This document shows, piece after piece, positions 14,567-22,523 of a stretch of 28,639 bases of DNA (the first letter of the stretch is position 1; the number at the start of each line of letters is the position of its first letter). The notes below the pieces were generated by a model that saw only the letters and a list, made by a program, of their open reading frames with translations, did not search any database and had not been told where the DNA came from. The DNA is taken from positions 1 through 28,639 of the forward strand of contig JAAZFO010000065.1 of the NCBI GenBank assembly GCA_012511695.1. Reading direction: 5' to 3'. A program made the position numbers and the translations under genes. Origin of the DNA: Erysipelotrichia bacterium. Its GTDB lineage: Bacteria; Bacillota_I; Bacilli_A; RFN20; CAG-826.

Positions 14567-14941
14567 TTATTTAGATGCCATCTTCTTGTTGGCGATGGTC
14601 TTGCGCGGACCCTTGCAAGTACGAGCGTTGGTCTTCGTTCTTTGACCACGAACCGGCAAGCCTCTTCTGTGGCGAAAACCACGGTAGCACCCAATTTCAG
14701 TTAAACGTTTAATATTTAAAGCGACTTCACGACGAAGCTCACCTTCGGTCTTATAGTCGCCGATCGCGTTACGAACGGCCCCTAATTGCTCGTCTGTTAA
14801 GTCTTTCACTCTAATGGCGAAATCAACTTTCGCCTTTTCGCAGATTGATTCTGCGGTATAACGACCGATACCATAAATGTAAGTAAGAGCGATACCTACT
14901 GGTTTGTTGTCGGGAATATCAACACCAACAATACGTGCCAT
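14567..14941 (-). CDS. rpsM: Small ribosomal subunit protein S13
   Basis: S13 sits in the 30S head and contacts the P-site tRNA and L5 through inter-subunit bridges. It shows ARIVGVDIPDNKPVGIALTYIYGIG and the C-terminal CYRGFRHRRGLPVRGQRTKT. The 124-residue length is normal. A clear GGAGG lies before the ATG. It lies between rpmJ and rpsK in the usual order. The stop is TAA. Confidence 0.98.
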   Translation of the reverse strand: MARIVGVDIPDNKPVGIALTYIYGIGRYTAESICEKAKVDFAIRVKDLTDEQLGAVRNAIGDYKTEGELRREVALNIKRLTEIGCYRGFRHRRGLPVRGQRTKTNARTCKGPRKTIANKKMASK

Positions 14942-14959
14942 ATTCTAATTCCTCCTTAA

Positions 14960-15073
14960 TTAACCTTGCCTCTGCTTATGCTTGGGGTCAGAACAAATGA
15001 CCATGACTTTGCCATGTCTTTTGATGACCCTGCATTTTGAGCAGATCGGTTTGACGGAAGTTCTAACTTTCAT
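14960..15073 (-). CDS. rpmJ: Large ribosomal subunit protein L36, zinc-binding form
   Basis: This 37-residue gene begins MKVRTSVKPICSKC and ends KHKQRQG. The four zinc ligands C11, C14, C27 and H32 are all present, so it is the zinc-containing form of L36 of the 50S subunit. An AGGAGG lies 8 bases before the ATG. It fits exactly between infA and rpsM, the standard place in the alpha operon. The stop is TAA. Confidence 0.97.
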   Translation of the reverse strand: MKVRTSVKPICSKCRVIKRHGKVMVICSDPKHKQRQG

Positions 15074-15097
15074 AGTTTTTTCCTCCTATTTGATTTT

Positions 15098-15316
15098 TTA
15101 CCTAAATCGGTAAGTAATGCGGCCCCGTGTTAAATCGTAAGGCGAAATTTGTACCGTAACTCTATCTCCTGGGAGAATGCGTATGCGATGCATACGGATT
15201 TTTCCAGAAACGGTGGCCAGAATTACGACGCCGTTTTCGAGCTCTACTTTAAACATCACGTTTGGTAAACACTCTTTAACGACCGCCTGAACTTCGATGA
15301 CATCTGCTTTAGCCAT
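15098..15316 (-). CDS. infA: Translation initiation factor IF-1
   Basis: IF-1 is a single OB-fold protein that blocks the ribosomal A site during initiation. At 72 residues it is exactly family length, with FKVELENGVVILATVSGKIRMHRIRILPGD reduced to the key OB strands and the C-terminal SPYDLTRGRITYRFR. It overlaps the end of map by 8 bases, so translation of the two is probably coupled. The stop is TAA. Confidence 0.98.
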   Translation of the reverse strand: MAKADVIEVQAVVKECLPNVMFKVELENGVVILATVSGKIRMHRIRILPGDRVTVQISPYDLTRGRITYRFR

Positions 15317-16082
15317 TAATTTTTTTCTCTCCTTCAGTTAATGTGATTATTTCGCAACCTCCTTCAGCGATGATGATGGTATTTTCGTAATGACAGGTTA
15401 ATTTTCCGTCTTTACTTTTAACTGTCCAACCATCCTCGAGAACCCGCGTTTGTGCCTGTCCTTCTAGAATCATTGGTTCGACCGCTAACGCCATGCCCAC
15501 TTGCAATAAAGGCCCTGTACCAGGTGTTCCATAATTAGGAACGCTTGGTTCTTCATGCATATTTTTTCCGATGCCATGGCCAGCAAAATTGCGCGCGACT
15601 TGATAGCCTGCACTTTCAACGTGTTGTTGAATGGCAGCGGAGATATCTCCGACTCTCTGTCCTGGTTTAGCTTGTTTGATCCCGGCAAAGAAGGCTTGAC
15701 GACAAACTTCCATAAGTCTTTTCACATTTTCTTTACCAGCGCCAACGAGGAAGGTTCTAGTCGCATCAGCGCAATAGCCCTTGAGACATGCCACAACATC
15801 AAGAGAAACAATATCTCCTTCTTGCACAATGATTTTTTTAGAAGGAATGCCGTGGATTAAGGTATCGTTAACTGAAACGCAGGTGCCCGCTGGATAACCA
15901 TAGTACCCTTTGCAAGGACAACTGCCACCAGCATCATAGATAATTTTCTCGGCGGCTTCGTTAATTTCATAAGTGGAAACGCCAGGCTTAATCATTGGTC
16001 CGACCATCTCGAAGACTTTAGCAACGAGGCGACCAGCTTCTTTCATAATAGCGATTTCTCTTGGTGACTTGATAATAATCAT
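15309..16082 (-). CDS. map: Methionine aminopeptidase, type I
   Basis: This dimetal enzyme removes the initiator Met from nascent proteins with small second residues. The metal ligands are visible: D95 (VSLDVVA), D106 (ADATRTF), H169 (GHGIGKNMHEEP), E202 (EPMILEGQ) and E233 (CHYENTI); H77 (HGIPS) is the substrate-binding His. The 257-residue length is normal and there is no N-terminal zinc finger extension. It follows adk by 3 bases and overlaps infA. The stop is TAA. Confidence 0.98.
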   Translation of the reverse strand: MIIIKSPREIAIMKEAGRLVAKVFEMVGPMIKPGVSTYEINEAAEKIIYDAGGSCPCKGYYGYPAGTCVSVNDTLIHGIPSKKIIVQEGDIVSLDVVACLKGYCADATRTFLVGAGKENVKRLMEVCRQAFFAGIKQAKPGQRVGDISAAIQQHVESAGYQVARNFAGHGIGKNMHEEPSVPNYGTPGTGPLLQVGMALAVEPMILEGQAQTRVLEDGWTVKSKDGKLTCHYENTIIIAEGGCEIITLTEGEKKING

Positions 16083-16085
16083 AAG

Positions 16086-16733
16086 TTAACTTTTCAGAAA
16101 TTGGGCAATTTCATCGAACAGTGCTTCACTACTAACTAAACTGTTAAAGTGGTGAAGCAACCCTCTAGCTTGATAAAAATCAAGGAGGGGTTTGGTTTGA
16201 TGGTTATAGTGATCTAAGCGTACCTTTAGGGCTTCTTCGTTATCATCATTACGTTGATACAAAAGGCCACTACATAAATCACAGATGCCATCAATTTTTG
16301 GTTTTAGTGTTTCGATATGGTACGGGGCACCGCACACTTTACAGATGCGGCGACCAGCAATCCGGCGCACTAATTCCTTTTCGTTGCAATCGAGATTAAC
16401 AACTGTTTCAATTGGGCGATTTATTTCTTTAGTTAGCTCCTCAAGTGCTTCGGCTTGGACCAAAGTACGTGGAAAGCCATCTAATAGAAAACCTTGGGCG
16501 CAATCATCTTGCGAAAGTCTTTCTTTCACAATGCCGATTGTAACATCGTCGGGTACTAAGTCCCCGCGTTTGATGAATTGCTCTGCTAGCTGGCCAAGCG
16601 CAGTCCCAGCCTTAATTGCTTTGCGAAACATATCACCAGTAGATATATGGGCAAAGCCGAGCGACATTAATTTTTTTGCGAGGGTACCCTTACCTGCTCC
16701 AGGAGGGCCCATAAGGATAATGTTGCGCTTCAT
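16086..16733 (-). CDS. adk: Adenylate kinase, zinc-lid type
   Basis: Adk interconverts ATP + AMP and 2 ADP. The P-loop GPPGAGKGT is at 9-17, and the AMP site follows (STGDMFRKAI, GFLLDGFPRT). The LID domain has four zinc cysteines C131, C134, C151 and C154, the Gram-positive form. The 215-residue length is normal. Its ATG abuts the secY stop (TAAATG), with AGAGGA as ribosome binding site inside secY. The stop is TAA. Confidence 0.98.
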   Translation of the reverse strand: MKRNIILMGPPGAGKGTLAKKLMSLGFAHISTGDMFRKAIKAGTALGQLAEQFIKRGDLVPDDVTIGIVKERLSQDDCAQGFLLDGFPRTLVQAEALEELTKEINRPIETVVNLDCNEKELVRRIAGRRICKVCGAPYHIETLKPKIDGICDLCSGLLYQRNDDNEEALKVRLDHYNHQTKPLLDFYQARGLLHHFNSLVSSEALFDEIAQFLKS

Positions 16734-18101
16734 TTATTCTTGTCCTCTAGCTACGACCTCATCAAAGGATTTACCTGCTAATAAGCCGTCGATCTGCGAG
16801 TTAAGTTCAAGGGCCACACCAACAACAATGATTAAGCCAGTACCGCCTAATGCCAGTGATTGGTTGCTTCCGAAGACTCCTGTCATGGTGAGAATCGGTG
16901 GCAAAGCAGCGATTAAAGCTAAGAAGCCCGCACCTATAACAGTAACACGATTTAAGACTTTACGCACGTAACGTTCAGTTTCATTGCCTTGACGAACCCC
17001 CGGAATGTAAGAACCATTTTTTTGAAAATTTTCCGCGAGCTGTTGCGGATTGATTTGCATATTCGCATAAAAGAAAGCGAAAGCAATAATCAAGAAAAGG
17101 TAAATAATTAAACCCCAGGGCATATACCAACCACCGTGATCATAAAGAGCAGAGGAGTTGAAAATATTTAGCCATTCGGCATTTGCACCTTGATCACTAT
17201 CGATAAAAGCCATGATGACGCTAGGTGCCATCAAAATAGAACTAGCGAAGATGACTGGAATAACACTGGCGGAGTTAATCTTAATCGGCAAGAAAGAAGC
17301 GCGGGCCATACTTTGAGTTTGCCCTCCGCCCTTGCCAGAATGTTGAACGGGAATTTTTCGTTTTGATAATTCGATAAAAGTGACAAAGGCTACAATGAGC
17401 AAATAAGCAAATATATAAAGCAAGAATTTGAAGATGCCCGCGATAGCCTCGCTTTCACCTTGTGCGAAGACATATGGAGAACCCCACATGTTCCAAGCGG
17501 TGACAAATTGAGAAGGTAAAGAGGAAACGATACCGGCGAAAATAATCATCGACACACCGTTGCCAATACCTTTAGTTGAGATTTGATCACCGAGCCACAT
17601 GACAAGCATTGTGCCAGCCAGTAAAACGATGACGATATAGATGTAAGTCAGCCACTCATATTCCGCAGTTGCAAACGAAATGTATTCGCTTGCTTCCATG
17701 GTTTTGATAATACCGTATGCTTGAACTGCCCCTAACATAAGGGTGAGATAGCGTGAGGTCATTTCAATTTTCTTACGACCGTATTGCCCTTGACGTTTTA
17801 AATCAGACAGAGCTGGTAAAACATCAGTAGACAATAGTTGGACAATAATTTGAGAAGTGATGTAAGGGCTGACGCCGAGTGCGAAAATAGAAAAACTTTG
17901 TAATGTACCGCCGCCCAATAAGTTCATGAGCGACAAAGCGTTATTACCACTTAAGTACTGGTTAAGCATACTGTCATCAGGAATAGAAACGCCTGGGACA
18001 GTTACTTGCGCGCCAAGCCGAAAGATAAAAAGAATTAGGACTGTAAATACAATCCGTCCCATTATCTCTTTGTTTTTGACGATATTAACAAGTTTTTTCA
18101 T
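16734..18101 (-). CDS. secY: Preprotein translocase subunit SecY
   Basis: SecY is the ten-helix channel of the Sec translocon in the cytoplasmic membrane. The protein shows the N-terminal RIVFTVLILFIFRLGAQV, the plug region (GGGTLQSFSIFALGVSPYI), the conserved cytoplasmic KRKIPVQHSGK loop in the middle, and NFQKNGSYIPGVRQG near the end. The 455-residue length is slightly above the usual 430, partly from the loop near residues 310-330. It starts one base after rplO, with GAGGT as ribosome binding site. The stop is TAA. Confidence 0.97.
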   Translation of the reverse strand: MKKLVNIVKNKEIMGRIVFTVLILFIFRLGAQVTVPGVSIPDDSMLNQYLSGNNALSLMNLLGGGTLQSFSIFALGVSPYITSQIIVQLLSTDVLPALSDLKRQGQYGRKKIEMTSRYLTLMLGAVQAYGIIKTMEASEYISFATAEYEWLTYIYIVIVLLAGTMLVMWLGDQISTKGIGNGVSMIIFAGIVSSLPSQFVTAWNMWGSPYVFAQGESEAIAGIFKFLLYIFAYLLIVAFVTFIELSKRKIPVQHSGKGGGQTQSMARASFLPIKINSASVIPVIFASSILMAPSVIMAFIDSDQGANAEWLNIFNSSALYDHGGWYMPWGLIIYLFLIIAFAFFYANMQINPQQLAENFQKNGSYIPGVRQGNETERYVRKVLNRVTVIGAGFLALIAALPPILTMTGVFGSNQSLALGGTGLIIVVGVALELNSQIDGLLAGKSFDEVVARGQE

Positions 18102-18102
18102 G

Positions 18103-18543
18103 TTAAACTACCTCGATTTTACCACCAGCATTCACAATTGCGGCTTCTGCAGTTTTGGAAAAAGCCTTGGCTTGGACAGTTAGCTTTTTAGTTAACTTCC
18201 CGCCACCTAAAACTTTTAATCCATCTTTTTCTTTTTTAATAACGCCTTCTTCAATGAGCAATGCCGGAGTGACCATTGTTCCATCTGCAAATTTTTCTAA
18301 AACAGAAATATTTATAGTTGCGTAATTGATGCGATTAACATTTTTAAAACCACGTTTGGGCAAAGTTCTCCAAATTGGTAATTGGCCACCTTCGAACCCT
18401 AGAGCTACACCGCCGCCACTACGTGCTTTTTGACCTTTGTGGCCTCTGCCTGAAGTTTTACCTCTGCCAGAACCGATGCCACGCCCTTTACGGATACGGA
18501 CGAAGCGGGATCCTTCTGTGCTTTGAAGTTCATGCAATTTCAT
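18103..18543 (-). CDS. rplO: Large ribosomal subunit protein L15
   Basis: L15 is a late-assembly 50S protein with a long flexible N-terminus, seen here as RKGRGIGSGRGKTSGRGHKG and ARSGGGVALGFEGGQ. The 146-residue length is normal. It follows rpsE by only 41 bases, leaving no room for rpmD (L30), which normally stands between them. The stop is TAA. Confidence 0.97.
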   Translation of the reverse strand: MKLHELQSTEGSRFVRIRKGRGIGSGRGKTSGRGHKGQKARSGGGVALGFEGGQLPIWRTLPKRGFKNVNRINYATINISVLEKFADGTMVTPALLIEEGVIKKEKDGLKVLGGGKLTKKLTVQAKAFSKTAEAAIVNAGGKIEVV

Positions 18544-18584
18544 ATGTACACCTCCGATTTCTTTCGTTGTTATAAGTAATTAAA

Positions 18585-19199
18585 CTATTCTTTACCACGA
18601 AGTTTTTTCATAACGTGGTAGTTTTTGAGGTTATTTAAGCCTTGGTTAGTTGCTCTAATAATATTTATTGGCGCGTGACTACCGTAGACTTTACTACAAA
18701 CGTTTTGTACGCCTGCGAGTTCCAGAACTGCTCTTACAGGACCACCAGCGATAACACCGGTACCTTCTGGTGCGGATTTTAATAAAACTCTACATGCACC
18801 AAACTTACCGACGATATCGTGCTCAATAGTGAAACCTTTAGCTAATTTAATATGGTGTAAATTCTTTTTAGCAGCTTCAGTAGCCTTTTTAATGGCGTCT
18901 GGGACTTCCGCGGCTTTGCCAACGGCGAATCCATATCTCCCCTTACGATCACCAACGACGACTAGCGCTGTAAATTTTATCCGCCGACCACCCTTGACAG
19001 TTTTACTCACTCTATTGATATAAACAACACGCTCTTCAAACTCTTTAGGTTCGTGACGACGAAAGCGCCGTGGGCCACCTCTATGAGTTGGACGACGATG
19101 ATCGCGACGATGCGGGCGTTGTCCTTGTGGAGCATTGGCTTTAGGAGCATTTGGTGTAGCGACTTCTTTTTTTGCTACAACGGCTTTACTTTCTTCCAT
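18585..19199 (-). CDS. rpsE: Small ribosomal subunit protein S5 with basic N-terminal tail
   Basis: S5 is a 30S protein involved in decoding accuracy and mRNA unwinding. The core begins near residue 53 (FEERVVYINRVSKTVKGGRR) and includes KGRYGFAVGKAAEVPDAIKKA and VIAGGPVRAVLELAGV. Ahead of it is a tail of about 50 residues, first Ala/Pro/Lys and then very Arg/His-rich (PHRRDHRRPTHRGG). I place the start at 19199 because AAGGAGG is well spaced (8 bases) from it; the ATG two codons upstream (19205) is only 2 bases from the same site. The stop is TAG. Confidence 0.95.
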   Translation of the reverse strand: MEESKAVVAKKEVATPNAPKANAPQGQRPHRRDHRRPTHRGGPRRFRRHEPKEFEERVVYINRVSKTVKGGRRIKFTALVVVGDRKGRYGFAVGKAAEVPDAIKKATEAAKKNLHHIKLAKGFTIEHDIVGKFGACRVLLKSAPEGTGVIAGGPVRAVLELAGVQNVCSKVYGSHAPINIIRATNQGLNNLKNYHVMKKLRGKE

Positions 19200-19213
19200 T
19201 TGCATTTCCTCCT

Positions 19214-19570
19214 TTAGAACACCAAGCCAGCTTCACGAGCGGCTTCGGCTAAAGCCTTGACACGGCCATGATAGAGATACCCACCCCTATCAAAGACGAT
19301 GGCTTTAATATTTAAGTTAAGTGCTTTTTCAGCAATGTCTTTACCGACAATTTTGGCAGCTTCAATGTTGCCACCATTTTTAAGCTTTAAGGTCATAGAG
19401 GAAGAAGCCGCTAAGGTAACGCCTTTTACATCATCAATGAGTTGCACTTCAATATTTTTATTAGAACGATAGAGACAGAGTCTTGGTCTTTCTGCGGTAC
19501 CAGAGACTTTTGTTCTGACACGTGCATGTCTTCTCAAACGAGAAATATTTTTGCTAGGCTTGTTTGTCAT
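19214..19570 (-). CDS. rplR: Large ribosomal subunit protein L18
   Basis: L18 binds 5S rRNA together with L5. It shows RRHARVRTKVSGTAERPRLC, then YRSNKNIEVQLIDD, and the C-terminal KAIVFDRGGYLYHGRVKALA. The 118-residue length is normal. It follows rplF by 17 bases and precedes rpsE. The stop is TAA. Confidence 0.97.
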   Translation of the reverse strand: MTNKPSKNISRLRRHARVRTKVSGTAERPRLCLYRSNKNIEVQLIDDVKGVTLAASSSMTLKLKNGGNIEAAKIVGKDIAEKALNLNIKAIVFDRGGYLYHGRVKALAEAAREAGLVF

Positions 19571-19587
19571 AACTCATTCCTACCTTC

Positions 19588-20133
19588 CTATTTAATAGCG
19601 CCAGCGCGCTTACCCTCTTTAGTAATAACCACTTCACCTTTGTAACGAATTCCTTTGCCAAGATATGGTTCTGGGGGCCGGACTTCGCGGATGAGAGCGG
19701 CCGTTTGGCCGACAGCTTGTTTATCAATGCCTTCAACGATAATCTCAGTGGCATTCGGAACTGAAATGTTGACTCCGGGCTCTGCTTGAACAGTCACGGT
19801 GTGACTAAAGCCAACCCAAAGTTCAACCGCGTTGTCCCTTAATTGCGCTCTATAGCCAATGCCGCGGAGTTCTAAGACTTTTTTATAACCTTCAGAAACG
19901 CCGATGATGGCATTGTAGACATTAGAACGGGTCGTCCCGTGGTTTTGTTTGGTTTGTTTAGTATCGTTATCGCGTTTAAAAGCGACAACGGGACCATCAA
20001 CGTCCATTTTAATGCCTTTGTTGACAATAACATCTAAGGTACCTTTTGGACCAGTGACGACGGCAAAGCCATCCTTTTCACTTACAGTTACACCTGAAGG
20101 GAGATCGATATGTTTTTTTCCAATACGTGACAT
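19588..20133 (-). CDS. rplF: Large ribosomal subunit protein L6
   Basis: L6 lies near the GTPase-associated region of the 50S subunit. It shows MSRIGKKHIDLPSGV, the central RGIGYRAQLRDNAVELWVGFSH segment in part, and the typical C-terminus RPPEPYLGKGIRYKGEVVI. The 181-residue length is normal. A good AGGAGG precedes the ATG, 13 bases after rpsH. The stop is TAG. Confidence 0.97.
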   Translation of the reverse strand: MSRIGKKHIDLPSGVTVSEKDGFAVVTGPKGTLDVIVNKGIKMDVDGPVVAFKRDNDTKQTKQNHGTTRSNVYNAIIGVSEGYKKVLELRGIGYRAQLRDNAVELWVGFSHTVTVQAEPGVNISVPNATEIIVEGIDKQAVGQTAALIREVRPPEPYLGKGIRYKGEVVITKEGKRAGAIK

Positions 20134-20146
20134 ATATCTTTCCTCC

Positions 20147-20536
20147 TTACCAGACGTAGCAAATTACTTCACCACCAATACCAAGCGTTCTGGCTTTTGT
20201 GTCAGTCATCACGCCTTGAGAGGTGGAAATAATTGCGATTCCTAAGCCTTTTAAGACTCTAGGGAGCTTTTCAAATCCGACATTAACTCTTAAGCCGGGT
20301 TTGGAAATTTTTTTAAGACCAGAAATAATTCTTTCTCCGTCGAAATATTTAAGGCTAATGTTTAATTCTTTTTTAACTTTACCAGTGACTTTGTAGCCAA
20401 TGATAAAGCCTTCTTCTTTTAGAATCTTTGCGATTTCAACTTTCATCTTACTAGAAGGCATCTTCACAGATTCGTGTTTTGACGCGTTTGCGTTTCTAAT
20501 GCGGGTTAGCATATCCGCGATTGGATCAGTCATCAT
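20147..20536 (-). CDS. rpsH: Small ribosomal subunit protein S8
   Basis: S8 binds the central domain of 16S rRNA and in E. coli represses the spc operon. The sequence shows TDPIADMLTRIRNAN and the C-terminal SQGVMTDTKARTLGIGGEVI, both diagnostic. The 129-residue length is normal. Two adjacent ATGs begin the gene; the family N-terminus (MxDPIADMLT) is compatible with either. The stop is TAA. Confidence 0.97.
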   Translation of the reverse strand: MMTDPIADMLTRIRNANASKHESVKMPSSKMKVEIAKILKEEGFIIGYKVTGKVKKELNISLKYFDGERIISGLKKISKPGLRVNVGFEKLPRVLKGLGIAIISTSQGVMTDTKARTLGIGGEVICYVW

Positions 20537-20560
20537 AAATAATCGATATCCTCCTTTTCT

Positions 20561-20746
20561 TTACCAAGATGATTTCTTCATGCCGGGAATTTCGCCTCGG
20601 TAGGCTAATTCTCTGAGACAGATGCGGCATAATTGAAATTTGATGTAAACAGAACGTGGCCGTCCACAACGCTGACAGCGAGTATAGTTACGCACTTTGA
20701 ATTTCGCTGGACGGCTTTGACGGACTCTTAAACTTTTCTTTGCCAT
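20561..20746 (-). CDS. rpsN: Small ribosomal subunit protein S14, zinc-binding type
   Basis: This is the short zinc form of S14 in the 30S head. At 61 residues it has ligands C24, C27, C40 and C43, followed by LRELAYRGEIPGMKKSSW, the hallmark of the C+ type found in Firmicutes and Mollicutes. It lies between rplE and rpsH, as usual. The stop is TAA. Confidence 0.98.
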   Translation of the reverse strand: MAKKSLRVRQSRPAKFKVRNYTRCQRCGRPRSVYIKFQLCRICLRELAYRGEIPGMKKSSW

Positions 20747-20764
20747 AATGTTGTGAACTCCTTT

Positions 20765-21811
20765 CTAACGTTGGAAGGGCATACCCAATAATTCTAACAG
20801 GGCATACGCTTCTATATCGTTTGGGGCGGTAGTGACGATAACAACGTCCATACCGCGAACCTTTATCACCTTATCATAGTCGATTTCAGGGAAAATTAAT
20901 TGTTCTCTGATACCGAGAGTATAATTGCCGCGACCATCGAAAGCATTTTTATTAGCGCCTCGGAAGTCACGCACCCTTGGAAGAGAAATGGTCACCAATT
21001 TATCAAAGAAGTCATACATCCTAATGCCTCTTAGAGTAACTTTACAACCGATTTCTTGGCCTGCTCTTAACTTGAAGCTCGCAATACTCTTTTTTGCTTT
21101 AGTAATGATTGGCTTTTGGCTGGAAAGAAGAGCTAACTCGTTAACAGCTTGTTCTAGCTTCTTGCCATCTTGGGTCGCATCACCAACACCAACATTAATA
21201 ACAATTTTACTCAAAGCAGGAATTTGCATTGGTGAGCTGTAGCCAAATTTTTCTAATAATTTAGGGGCTACTTCGTTCTTATATTTGAGTTGCAAACGAT
21301 TAGCAACAATCGCTTTCTTATGACCTTTGACGACCTTTGAGGCGGCTGGTTTCGCTTTGGCTGGAGCCGCAGCTTTTGGCGCTGGGTCTTTCTTAACAGT
21401 TGCTTTTTTCTTTGGAGCCACTTCTTTTTTAGGAGCCGGCTCTTTCTTTGGAGTTGCTGCTTTTGGAGCTACTTCTTTCTTTGTAGCAGCTTCTTTCTTA
21501 ACAACTGATTTTTTATCCACAACTACTTCTTTTTTAGCAACGGGTTCTTTTTTAGTGGCTGCTTTCGTAGTTGGCTCTTTCTTTGGAGCAGCTTCTTTCT
21601 TAACAGCTTCTTCTTTCTTCGTAGCCTTAGCTTTTGGAGCTACTTCTTTTTTAGGGGCTGACTCTTTCTTCGCAGCTACTTTTTTCTTTGGAGCAGCTTC
21701 CTTCTCTGCAACTACTTCTTTTTTAGGGGCTGCAACTTTTGGAGCTACTTCTTTCTTTGGAGCAGCTTTCTTCGCTGGCGCTTTGGTTTCTTTTTTAATT
21801 TCTTCGGCCAT
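20765..21811 (-). CDS. rplE: Large ribosomal subunit protein L5 with ~170-residue Lys/Ala/Pro tail
   Basis: L5 binds 5S rRNA and contacts S13 and the P-site tRNA. The normal core of about 178 residues is the C-terminal half: NRLQLKYKNEVAPKLLEKFG, PALSKIVINVGVG, RVRDFRGANKNAFDGRGNY and a final LLGMPFQR. In front is an extra tail of about 170 residues built from irregular repeats of APKKEVAPK, AAPKKE and similar, like histone H1 or other Lys/Ala/Pro-rich nucleic-acid-binding tails. I set the start at 21811 (MAEEIKKETK) because AAGGAGG lies 8 bases upstream; an in-frame ATG at 21856 is inside rplX and has no such site. Both halves are in one frame and the core is complete, so this looks like a functional fusion. 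The stop is TAG. Confidence 0.95.
   Translation of the reverse strand: MAEEIKKETKAPAKKAAPKKEVAPKVAAPKKEVVAEKEAAPKKKVAAKKESAPKKEVAPKAKATKKEEAVKKEAAPKKEPTTKAATKKEPVAKKEVVVDKKSVVKKEAATKKEVAPKAATPKKEPAPKKEVAPKKKATVKKDPAPKAAAPAKAKPAASKVVKGHKKAIVANRLQLKYKNEVAPKLLEKFGYSSPMQIPALSKIVINVGVGDATQDGKKLEQAVNELALLSSQKPIITKAKKSIASFKLRAGQEIGCKVTLRGIRMYDFFDKLVTISLPRVRDFRGANKNAFDGRGNYTLGIREQLIFPEIDYDKVIKVRGMDVVIVTTAPNDIEAYALLELLGMPFQR
21322..21800 (-). repeat. Low-complexity coding repeats of the L5 tail
   Basis: The DNA encoding the L5 tail consists of imperfect tandem units of roughly 12-30 bases encoding combinations of AAPKKE, VAPK and VKKEA. The units vary in codons as well as length, which suggests old expansion and drift, not a recent microsatellite burst. 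The opposite strand has long open frames here only because Lys/Ala codons read as Phe/Ala/Gly in antisense. Confidence 0.8.
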
Positions 21812-21824
21812 GACAGCTTCCTCC

Positions 21825-22130
21825 TTATAGCACAGTGTCACTAGCTTTGGTGACACGGACTTTCTTACCCTTGACGACTTTATGACCGATACGGGTAGGT
21901 TTTTTAGTTTTTGGATCTAGCAACATGACATTACTAGCATGGATGGGCGCATAAATTTCAACAATGCCACCATCTGGATTTTTTTGTGATGGTTTATTGT
22001 GTTTCTTACGAATGTTCACATTTTCCACCACCACACGATTTTGTTTAGGAATAACTTTTTGAATAGTGCCAGTTTTTCCTTTATCGCGACCAGCGATCAC
22101 GATAACTTTATCACCTTTTACAAGATTCAT
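21825..22130 (-). CDS. rplX: Large ribosomal subunit protein L24
   Basis: L24 is a 50S assembly initiator with an N-terminal KOW domain: LVKGDKVIVIAGRDKGKTG, then RVVVENVNIRKKHNKP. I start it at 22130 (MNLVKGDK), where GGAGG lies upstream, giving the normal 101 residues; an ATG at 22172 would add 14 unrelated residues that overlap the end of rplN. The stop TAA runs directly into the rplE ribosome binding site (TAAGGAGG). The stop is TAA. Confidence 0.96.
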   Translation of the reverse strand: MNLVKGDKVIVIAGRDKGKTGTIQKVIPKQNRVVVENVNIRKKHNKPSQKNPDGGIVEIYAPIHASNVMLLDPKTKKPTRIGHKVVKGKKVRVTKASDTVL

Positions 22131-22143
22131 AGTTTTTTCCTCC

Positions 22144-22521
22144 TTATAAAACTTCAGGGGCGAGGGAAACAATTTTCATGAACCCTTCAATACCCTTTTC
22201 GCGAAGTTCTCTAGCCACAGGTCCGAAGACACGCGTACCTATGGGTACATTGTCCTCATTAATAATAACAGCAGCATTATCATCAAAAGTAATGGTTGAA
22301 CCATCACGACGACCGATCGCTTTTTTGGTTCTAACGATCACGCATCTAACGATGTCGCCTTTTTTCACTTTACCATGTGGTACAGCGGATTTGACGGAAC
22401 AAAGAACGATATCTCCAACACTGCTAAATTTACGATTAGAACCGCCATAGAGAGTAAACGCGCGGACGGATTTAGCACCAGAGTTATCAGCGACAACTAG
22501 GTTGGTCTCTTTATGGATCAT
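22144..22521 (-). CDS. rplN: Large ribosomal subunit protein L14
   Basis: L14 lies at the subunit interface of the 50S. It shows TNLVVADNSGAKSVRAF, VKKGDIVRCVIVRTKK and the C-terminal GTRVFGPVARELREKG. At 125 residues it is three longer than usual, with a short APEVL end. Its 5' end follows the rpsQ stop by 2 bases. The stop is TAA. Confidence 0.98.
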   Translation of the reverse strand: MIHKETNLVVADNSGAKSVRAFTLYGGSNRKFSSVGDIVLCSVKSAVPHGKVKKGDIVRCVIVRTKKAIGRRDGSTITFDDNAAVIINEDNVPIGTRVFGPVARELREKGIEGFMKIVSLAPEVL

Positions 22522-22523
22522 AA

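Noticed and set aside
14221..14694. 157-residue minus-strand frame overlapping rpsK and rpsM
   Set aside because: It lies in another frame across two well-supported ribosomal genes; an artefact.
16285..16971. 228-residue plus-strand frame opposite adk and secY
   Set aside because: It is a composition shadow of two conserved genes without motifs or a start signal.
21327..21830. Plus-strand 167-residue Ala/Phe-rich open frame opposite the L5 tail
   Set aside because: It is the antisense of Lys/Ala codon repeats, with no ribosome binding site or family resemblance.
21812..21856. Upstream ATG start for L5 (MSPKLVTLCY)
   Set aside because: It overlaps rplX and lacks a ribosome binding site, whereas the ATG at 21811 has AAGGAGG at good spacing.
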